From Bacteroidales bacterium UBA3663 (GTDB lineage Bacteria > Bacteroidota > Bacteroidia > Bacteroidales > UBA3663), in contig DFJU01000067.1 in assembly GCA_002373755.1 (NCBI GenBank), positions 1-12,313 on the forward strand: a DNA stretch of 12,313 nucleotides, read 5' to 3'. The notes beneath the pieces were generated by a model. It worked only from the letters and a program-made list of their open reading frames with translations, was not told where the DNA came from and did not search any database. Within the stretch, counting starts at the first letter, position 1. Every line of letters begins with the position of its first letter. Shown here in pieces: positions 5,794 to 12,313 of the stretch. A program made the position numbers and the translations under genes.

Positions 5794-6255
5794 TCATTCG
5801 TGTCGGCTGAGACGTTCCCATGCGAGCTGTTCAAATTTCGTGCCTGGACGACCATAGTTCGCGTAGGGATGTATTGCTATTCCGCCACGTGGAGTGAACA
5901 GACCTGTTACTTCGATGTAGCGGGGGTTCATAAGTTTAATCAAGTCTTTCATGATTATGTTTACGCAGTCCTCGTGAAAATCTCCGTGGTTGCGGAATGA
6001 AAACAGATACAGCTTCAGACTTTTGCTTTCGACCATCCGTTCGTCGGGTATGTAGCTGATGACGATGTTTGCGAAGTCGGGTTGTCCGGTGATTGGGCAC
6101 AGGCTTGTAAATTCCGGGCAGTTGAACTTGACCCAATAGTCGTTTTCCGGATGTTTGTTTATGAATGTTTCAAGCACTTCTGGGGCATAGTCCTGTTTGT
6201 AGAAGGTCTTTTTGTTGCCCAACAGCGTGAGTGTCTCTTCCTCGTTTCTTTGCAT
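5794..6255 (-). CDS. queF: NADPH-dependent 7-cyano-7-deazaguanine reductase (preQ0 to preQ1)
   Basis: QueF reduces the nitrile of preQ0 to the aminomethyl group of preQ1 with NADPH, a cytoplasmic step of queuosine synthesis for tRNA wobble modification. The 153-residue size is that of the unimodular (B. subtilis type) enzyme. Landmarks: [18 protein letters not shown] with nucleophile Cys53 and general acid Asp60, the QueF motif [12 protein letters not shown] (76-87) for NADPH, and substrate-binding His94-Glu95 in GDFHEDC. The ATG at 6255 was chosen over an in-frame TTG two codons upstream. Other queuosine genes (queC, queD, queE) are not adjacent. The ATG lies only 18 bases after the T-tract of the terminator that closes the ATP synthase operon, leaving no room for a separate promoter there; expression by read-through or from a promoter inside atpG is implied. 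Confidence 0.97.
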   Translation of the reverse strand: MQRNEEETLTLLGNKKTFYKQDYAPEVLETFINKHPENDYWVKFNCPEFTSLCPITGQPDFANIVISYIPDERMVESKSLKLYLFSFRNHGDFHEDCVNIIMKDLIKLMNPRYIEVTGLFTPRGGIAIHPYANYGRPGTKFEQLAWERLSRHE

Positions 6256-6273
6256 TTTCAATAGTTTGAATAA

Positions 6274-6309
6274 CTAAAAAATTGGGACGTGTCGGCAATG
6301 GCACGCCCC
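6274..6309 (-). terminator. Intrinsic terminator after atpG
   Basis: On the minus strand GGGGCGTGCC (complement of 6309-6300) pairs with GACACGTCCC (complement of 6293-6284) around a 6-base loop, with one G-T wobble and one mismatch, and is followed by AATTTTTTAG. It starts about 20 bases after the atpG stop codon and ends just before queF, so it closes the ATP synthase operon or attenuates transcription into queF. Confidence 0.8.
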
Positions 6310-6329
6310 TAATAATTTTCTTGTCTGCA

Positions 6330-7202
6330 TTACTGCATTGAACCGCCCACAATGTCGAGCAATTCGGCTGTGATAGCGGCCTGACGACCCTTGTTGTACT
6401 GAATGCGGAGTTCGTTCAGCAAATCGTTGGCATTGTCGGTTGCCGTCTGCATTGCAACAGTTCTTGCGGCGTGTTCGGCAGCCTGTGCGTCGAGCATTAT
6501 CGTGAAGATCTTCATGCAGAGAGCATCTGGAATCAGGGCATTCAGCACCGATGCCGGATCTGGTTCGATGATGTATCCGGAGGATGCTTCTTCCTGACCT
6601 TCAGAATTGAGCTCTACGGGCAGATAAACCTCTCCGGTGGGGATTTGTGTGGCCGTGTTCTTGAAGTGCATATAGACGAGTTCTACGCGGTCAATACGGC
6701 CGTTGCGGTAGTCATCCATCAACTGTTCTGCCAGACTGCGTGCATTGGCAAATGCCGGATTGTCACCTTTATCCACGTAGTTACGGATAAGGCGGAAACC
6801 TTTCATCTTGCCGAGACTTTGGTCGAGTTTGCGTCCGATGACGTAGCAATCGATATCGTCTTGTCCAAGTCCTTTGTCCGCATATTCACGTAGTACGGCT
6901 GTTGTGTGACGTAGCACGTTGCTGTTGTAGCCACCGCACAGGCTCGAATTGCTTGCAATGGCTACCACTGCCACACGCTTCACCTTGTCGTGCGGTTGGC
7001 AGAAAGGCGAGGAGATTTTGGTGTCGCCCGACAAGAGCGAAACCATAATCTTATGCAGTTGACGGTCGTACGGCAACATGCTCTCGATGGCACCTTGCGC
7101 CTTGTGTAACTTGGCGGAGGCAACCATCTTCATGGCAGAGGTGATTTTGAGTGTTCCCTCTACTGAGCCGATGCGTCCTTTTATTTCTTTTAATGAAGCC
7201 AT
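6330..7202 (-). CDS. atpG: ATP synthase F1 subunit gamma
   Basis: The 290-residue rotor shaft of F1, whose N- and C-terminal helices form the coiled coil turning inside the alpha3beta3 ring. The N-terminal signature MASLKEIKGRIGSVEGTLKITSAMKMVASAKL and the C-terminal helix ending NELRIQYNKGRQAAITAELLDIVGG match the family and mark both ends as complete. The central part (residues about 75-210) is the Rossmann-like domain, including SNSSLCGGYN. Length is normal for the family. It is the last gene of the operon, 113 bases after atpA; that gap holds a long imperfect inverted repeat. An intrinsic terminator follows. Gamma last, after alpha and separated from beta and epsilon, is the Bacteroidota order and differs from the alpha-gamma-beta-epsilon order of most bacteria. 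Confidence 0.98.
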   Translation of the reverse strand: MASLKEIKGRIGSVEGTLKITSAMKMVASAKLHKAQGAIESMLPYDRQLHKIMVSLLSGDTKISSPFCQPHDKVKRVAVVAIASNSSLCGGYNSNVLRHTTAVLREYADKGLGQDDIDCYVIGRKLDQSLGKMKGFRLIRNYVDKGDNPAFANARSLAEQLMDDYRNGRIDRVELVYMHFKNTATQIPTGEVYLPVELNSEGQEEASSGYIIEPDPASVLNALIPDALCMKIFTIMLDAQAAEHAARTVAMQTATDNANDLLNELRIQYNKGRQAAITAELLDIVGGSMQ

Positions 7203-7209
7203 AGTTCAA

Positions 7210-7303
7210 TTTAGGTTGTAAGGTTATAAGGTTGTCAGGTTTTGAGGTTAGTTACAATCTGTTGTTCCCTGTCGGCAACAACCTTACAACCTCATAACCT
7301 AAA
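7210..7303. repeat. 26-bp imperfect inverted repeat built from AGGTT units, between atpA and atpG
   Basis: The arm 7210-7235 and the arm 7278-7303 are complementary at 23 of 26 positions around a 42-base centre. Each arm is itself made of near-tandem copies of a 7-8 base unit, (T/A)AAGGTTNT, and the plus strand continues the series with CAGGTTTTGAGGTTA to 7250. The whole 113-base spacer is occupied by this structure. It could be a transcribed hairpin tuning atpG relative to atpA, or a dispersed palindromic repeat that inserted within the operon. Confidence 0.75.
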
Positions 7304-7315
7304 GACCTCATTCTC

Positions 7316-8896
<1,581 letters not shown>

Positions 8897-8988
8897 AGGG
8901 AAATAAGACAATTAGATATTTTACATTTTGACTCTTGCTGCATCTGTGCTGTCATTGGATGCGCAGACATGCAATTGTCAATATCCTA

Positions 8989-9549
8989 TCAAATGATTCG
9001 TTTGTTTTTTTCAACGAATTGTTTTTTGATCTGTTCAAACTGAGAGCGAACGGATGCGTCCAATCGCAGGTCGTCGATCTGGAAGATAAAACCGCCCATA
9101 ATCGAAGGGTCAACTTTTGCATCGAGCAATACGTCAACTGCACCTTGCGACTGTTCCTTGACCATCTTTTCCAGACGAGAAGAAACCTCTTGGTTGACTG
9201 GTACTGCCGTGATTAGTTTGCCGATCGAAATGTGCTTCAGCTTACGGTAAAGCGTCACATAGCTATGTGCGATGAAGAGCATGAACGACTCGCGTCGATG
9301 AGCAACTACCAAGGCAGTGAATTTCTGGAACGTCGGGCTCACCGTGGTCGATGCTGCTTGGCATATTACCATCTCCTTTTGACTGCTAGGCAGGAGAGGG
9401 TTGCCCAAGACCTGCGCTAAGAGAGGGACAGAGCCCCACGACTCGATAAACTGCAGAACCTCGGCATACACCTGATCTTCAGTTTTCGAGATTAAGGCAA
9501 AGTCCAACAATGCCTTGGCATAACGTTTGGCGATAATTCCAATGTCCAT
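8989..9549 (-). CDS. atpH: ATP synthase F1 subunit delta
   Basis: The 186-residue OSCP/delta subunit, the peripheral-stalk cap that ties F1 to subunit b. The N-terminal bundle begins MDIGIIAKRYAKALLDFAL, the usual start pattern of an ATG followed by YAxAL. The C-terminal part has the GGFIFQIDDLRLDASVRSQFEQIKKQF motif, equivalent to GGxxxxxGxxxxDxSxxxxLxxL. The glycine usually found before the DxS segment is replaced by Asp-Leu-Arg-Leu, but the overall pattern is clear. It starts 2 bases after the atpF stop codon, consistent with coupled translation of the two stalk proteins. Confidence 0.95.
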   Translation of the reverse strand: MDIGIIAKRYAKALLDFALISKTEDQVYAEVLQFIESWGSVPLLAQVLGNPLLPSSQKEMVICQAASTTVSPTFQKFTALVVAHRRESFMLFIAHSYVTLYRKLKHISIGKLITAVPVNQEVSSRLEKMVKEQSQGAVDVLLDAKVDPSIMGGFIFQIDDLRLDASVRSQFEQIKKQFVEKNKRII

Positions 9550-9551
9550 AA

Positions 9552-10049
9552 TTACTTCTTGTTATTCATCTCATCCAGTAAACGATCGATCATGGCCATC
9601 TGTTCCTTGTCGGTCTTCAGGCTTTGACGAAGTACTTTCTCTGCGATTTCGACAGAGAGCAAGCCCACCTGACGTCGAATGTCGCGTATGGCATCTTCCT
9701 TCTCTACCTCAATCTGTTGTTTGGCCTCTTCCAGAATCTTCTGGCCGGCCGTTGTTGCTTCCGTCTGCGCCTTTTCAACTATCTGCTTGCGCTGCTCCAT
9801 GGCATCGGCCAGAATCTGGCTTTGCTGCTCACGGGCCTGCTTCAGCATAAGGGCACTTTCTTCTTGGATCTTTGCCAGTTTTTCATTGGCCTCACGAGCA
9901 GAATCCAGCGCGTTGTCGATGTACTGCTTGCGGTCGTCAACCATCTTTGTGATGATTGGCCATCCGAATTTAAGCAGGACAAAGAATACCACGCCGAATG
10001 CTATGAGCATCCAGAAGATAAGTCCTATTTCAGGCGTTAACAATGACAT
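9552..10049 (-). CDS. atpF: ATP synthase Fo subunit b
   Basis: The 165-residue peripheral stalk subunit. Residues about 6-27 (PEIGLIFWMLIAFGVVFFVLL) form the single N-terminal membrane helix, followed by the conserved KFGWPIITKMVDDRKQYI tether and a long charged coiled coil (about 40-130, rich in Ala, Glu, Lys and Gln). The C-terminal VGLLSVEIAEKVLRQSL segment binds delta. There is one b gene and no b' companion, so a b2 homodimer is expected. It starts 13 bases after atpE and ends 2 bases before atpH. Confidence 0.97.
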   Translation of the reverse strand: MSLLTPEIGLIFWMLIAFGVVFFVLLKFGWPIITKMVDDRKQYIDNALDSAREANEKLAKIQEESALMLKQAREQQSQILADAMEQRKQIVEKAQTEATTAGQKILEEAKQQIEVEKEDAIRDIRRQVGLLSVEIAEKVLRQSLKTDKEQMAMIDRLLDEMNNKK

Positions 10050-10062
10050 AGGCTTTTAGTTT

Positions 10063-10305
10063 TTAGCTGAGTACGCCGAGCAGACAAGCTACAACACCGA
10101 TAAGGCTGACACCTTCCACGAGAGCGCCGATAATGATCATTGGGGTCTGAATCTTGCTGATTGCTTCTGGTTGACGAGCCATTGCATCCATGGCCGATGA
10201 ACCGATCTTGCCAAGGCCGAGACCTGCACCAATTGCAACGATACCTGCGCCGATAGCAGCAGCGCCTTGTGTAGAAATTGCTTCGAGAAGAATAGTAGTA
10301 AACAT
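10063..10305 (-). CDS. atpE: ATP synthase Fo subunit c (rotor ring)
   Basis: An 80-residue hairpin of two membrane helices, the proton-carrying rotor ring subunit. Helix 1 carries the glycine ladder GAGIVAIGAGLGLGKIG (19-35), the polar loop contains the family tetrad ARQPE (43-47) that contacts gamma and epsilon, and helix 2 has the ion-binding carboxylate Glu64 in GALVEGVSLIG. The position of the sodium-coordinating glutamine of Na-type rings is Leu31, and Glu64 is followed by Gly-Val rather than Ser-Thr, so the ring is read as proton-specific. The ATG at 10305 is preceded by a 64-base leader with the 10-mer ACAACCTAAA, also seen before atpG and the FKBP gene. Confidence 0.98.
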   Translation of the reverse strand: MFTTILLEAISTQGAAAIGAGIVAIGAGLGLGKIGSSAMDAMARQPEAISKIQTPMIIIGALVEGVSLIGVVACLLGVLS

Positions 10306-10369
10306 AATAGTAAGAATTTAGGTTGTTAATGATATTTTTATGTTTGATTATGCGATAAAAATCACGTAG

Positions 10370-11470
10370 TTATGCTTTGTGATGATGTTGTGGAACCGAC
10401 AAGCCGATGAAGACTGCAGAAAGCATCGTGAAGACGTATGCCTGAATGAAGGCAACAAGACATTCCAGGCAATCCAGGAAGATGGCGAAAAGCAGTGACA
10501 GCGGTGTCATGATGCCATTAATTACGGGACTGATTGTCGCTGTGATGAATATTACGCCAATCAATGCGAGCAATGCGGCATGTCCGGCCATAATGTTGGC
10601 AAATAGACGAATCATCAGAGCCACGGGCTTCGTGAAAATGCCGAAAAATTCGATGACGGCCATAATCGGTTTCAACCATCCTGGCACGTCGGCCCAGAAA
10701 ATTTCCTTCCAGTATTCGCCGTTTGCGCCGATGTTGACAAACAGGAACGTGCAGCAGGCCAGCACAAATGTTACAGCGATGTTGCCTGTGATGTTTGCGG
10801 AACCTGGTATGAGGCCGATCAAGTTCGTGAAGAAGATGAAAAAGAAGGCACAGAGCAGATATCCGGAATAGCGTTGCACGTGCTGTGGAATGTTTGCCTT
10901 GATGATGTCGTTGTAAACCATCGAAATCATCATTTCCATGAGCCCGACAAAACCGCGTGGTGCTGGGTCTGACGGCTTGCGACCTTTGTACCATCGAGCG
11001 CATCCCAACACGATGCAAATCAGCAGCAAACTGTTAATCATCAGTCCGATAGCGTTCTTTGTCAGGGACAAATCCAACGGGCGTTCCCACTTTCCTGTCG
11101 CGTTGTTGTATTCAACGACCTTGCCTGCATTTTCTTCGCCAGCTTCGGCCAATTTGAATCCTTCGTAGGTCGTTCCTTCTTCTTCTGCTTCCTCCAGATG
11201 GGCGAAACTGAAGAAGAACCATTCGCTTCTTACGTTCGAATAGACCAAAATCGGTAACGGGATTGCAACTGCGTTTTCACCTTCGCCCCAGAAGTGCCAC
11301 TCATAGGAATCGCTGATATGACCCAAAATCAGTGATGTCATATCAATCTTCTCCTTTTGGCCAGTTTCTGCCGCATTTTCATTTGCTGCATAGCCAGACC
11401 ATGGCAGGAGCATTAGGGTTGCGAGCAGCAGATACTGCATCAGCTTCCAAGCCTTATTTTTTCTTGTCAT
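10370..11470 (-). CDS. atpB: ATP synthase Fo subunit a, long form with signal peptide
   Basis: The 366-residue stator channel protein that delivers protons to the c ring. The start is the ATG at 11470: a TTG further upstream at 11533 would overlap the preceding gene. Residues 1-28 look like a Sec signal ending SGYA, and an acidic soluble region of about 100 residues follows before the first conserved membrane helix (about 137-157). The essential arginine is Arg288 in KPVALMIRLFANIMAGHAALL, and the last helices carry EC-LVAFIQAYVFTML. The subunit is far longer than the roughly 270 residues of E. coli. The N-terminal extension, with ILGHISDSYEWHF, is a Bacteroidota feature whose role is not known to me. 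The C-terminus ends in a histidine-rich QHHHKA. It begins 5 bases after the AtpI-like gene. Confidence 0.97.
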   Translation of the reverse strand: MTRKNKAWKLMQYLLLATLMLLPWSGYAANENAAETGQKEKIDMTSLILGHISDSYEWHFWGEGENAVAIPLPILVYSNVRSEWFFFSFAHLEEAEEEGTTYEGFKLAEAGEENAGKVVEYNNATGKWERPLDLSLTKNAIGLMINSLLLICIVLGCARWYKGRKPSDPAPRGFVGLMEMMISMVYNDIIKANIPQHVQRYSGYLLCAFFFIFFTNLIGLIPGSANITGNIAVTFVLACCTFLFVNIGANGEYWKEIFWADVPGWLKPIMAVIEFFGIFTKPVALMIRLFANIMAGHAALLALIGVIFITATISPVINGIMTPLSLLFAIFLDCLECLVAFIQAYVFTMLSAVFIGLSVPQHHHKA

Positions 11471-11475
11471 AGACG

Positions 11476-11751
11476 TTACTTCTTCTTTTTTAGGAATAGT
11501 ATAGACTCGACGACTATCGTCAGTATGTAGCAAGCTATCAGCCAGATACAGAATTCTTTTAACGGTATTTCAGTAAAATATCGAACAAAGATGATTGATA
11601 TGGCGGCGAAAAGCAGTTTGAACACTTTTGCACCCAGCACCACCCATACGGTGTATTCCGGTTGGTTGCTTGTCATCCATCGTTGTAGCCAGACGATGGC
11701 AAGTTCCAGCAGAGCCAAAACAGCGACGAGAGTCACCTGCCAATTTGTCAT
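11476..11751 (-). CDS. Small AtpI-like membrane protein in the ATP synthase operon
   Basis: A 91-residue protein with three predicted membrane segments (about 6-23, 34-58 and 67-87) and a basic KKKK end. It has no recognisable enzymatic motif. The ATG overlaps the stop of atpC in an ATGA arrangement, and atpB follows after 5 bases, so it is translated as part of the operon. The position directly before subunit a is where AtpI-type genes sit in many operons. AtpI helps c-ring assembly or magnesium handling; it is usually longer (about 120-130 residues, four helices). I assign it by position and topology rather than by sequence, and it may be a separate Bacteroidota family. Confidence 0.75.
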   Translation of the reverse strand: MTNWQVTLVAVLALLELAIVWLQRWMTSNQPEYTVWVVLGAKVFKLLFAAISIIFVRYFTEIPLKEFCIWLIACYILTIVVESILFLKKKK

Positions 11752-11984
11752 ATCTGTATGCAGGCTGAAATCTTGTTTTTATGAACTTCAACGTATCCCG
11801 AAGTGACTGGCTGTCTGACTTCTTCACCGTCACGAATAAAACGTATCTCACCCGGTTGCAGGGTTGTGATGATGGCGTCGTGGTTTTCAAGGATTTCGAA
11901 TCGTCCTTTAGAACCTGGCACCTCAACCAGCGATACTTCTCCATCAAAAATGGTTTTCTCTGGGCTGAAAATTATGAGTTTCAT
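11748..11984 (-). CDS. atpC: ATP synthase F1 subunit epsilon, short form (beta-sandwich only)
   Basis: A 78-residue epsilon subunit, which binds gamma and the c ring in the rotor. Seen: MKLIIFSPEKTIFDGEVSLVEVPGSKGRFEILENHDAIITTLQPGEIRF, a ten-strand sandwich pattern with the conserved PGxxGxFEILxxHxxxxxxLxxG signature, and the end strand EVHKNKISACIQI. E. coli epsilon has about 139 residues; the whole C-terminal two-helix domain that inhibits ATP hydrolysis is missing. This is a natural stop, since the next gene begins within the stop codon. It follows atpD after 51 bases, with its ATG at 11984. Confidence 0.95.
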   Translation of the reverse strand: MKLIIFSPEKTIFDGEVSLVEVPGSKGRFEILENHDAIITTLQPGEIRFIRDGEEVRQPVTSGYVEVHKNKISACIQI

Positions 11985-12035
11985 CCTGTTCTGCTTTAAA
12001 GGTTTACACGCTTTTATTCTGAAGATTTGACTGCA

Positions 12036-12313
<278 letters not shown>

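Noticed and set aside
6256..6329. A preQ1 riboswitch in the leader of queF
   Set aside because: The leader hairpin lacks the preQ1-I pattern (C-rich loop and the A-rich tail ending ACTA); what follows the stem is a T-tract, so it reads as a plain terminator.
10063..10305. Possibility that the c ring is sodium-specific
   Set aside because: The sodium-coordinating glutamine position is leucine and the residues after Glu64 are Gly-Val, so the ligand set is missing.

Overview
The window is a piece of a Bacteroidota chromosome, most likely order Bacteroidales (Prevotella/Bacteroides-like; genus not resolvable). Three things point there. The F-type ATP synthase genes run atpD-atpC-(AtpI-like)-atpB-atpE-atpF-atpH-atpA-atpG, the arrangement used in that group, with a very short epsilon and a signal-peptide-bearing long subunit a. 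Start codons lack Shine-Dalgarno sequences. Several upstream regions carry the Bacteroidota promoter pattern TTTG-N19-21-TAnnTTTG.

Layout, left to right. 1-1595 (minus): the 5' part of cysS (cysteinyl-tRNA synthetase, cut by the window edge), preceded by a LolD-type ABC ATPase. 1596-1985: a spacer with divergent promoter signals, a strong hairpin and a CAU-anticodon tRNA on the minus strand. 1986-3112: a stand-alone FAD-synthetase-domain protein (plus) facing an Lrp/AsnC regulator (minus) across a bidirectional terminator. 3326-4904: an FKBP-type prolyl isomerase lipoprotein (minus) divergent from a sirtuin (plus). 4892-6255 (minus): queF followed by an exported TPR protein whose 3' end overlaps the sirtuin's 3' end. 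6330-12313 (minus): the ATP synthase operon, nearly complete; only most of atpD lies outside the window. A terminator hairpin closes the operon just before queF.

Functionally this is a housekeeping region: energy conversion (F1Fo ATP synthase), translation (CysS, tRNA, queuosine synthesis through QueF), envelope maintenance (LolD, FKBP, TPR protein) and regulation (Lrp, sirtuin). I found no mobile element, CRISPR array, toxin-antitoxin pair or other novel defence-like system. The points worth a second look are subtler: an extended promoter motif TAnnTTTGCrAC shared by four minus-strand transcription units, a 10-mer leader motif before three genes, a long imperfect inverted repeat between atpA and atpG, an orphan promoter-hairpin pair near the tRNA, an FAD-synthetase protein without its kinase half, and a sirtuin missing both the zinc cysteines and the usual acyl-binding arginine.
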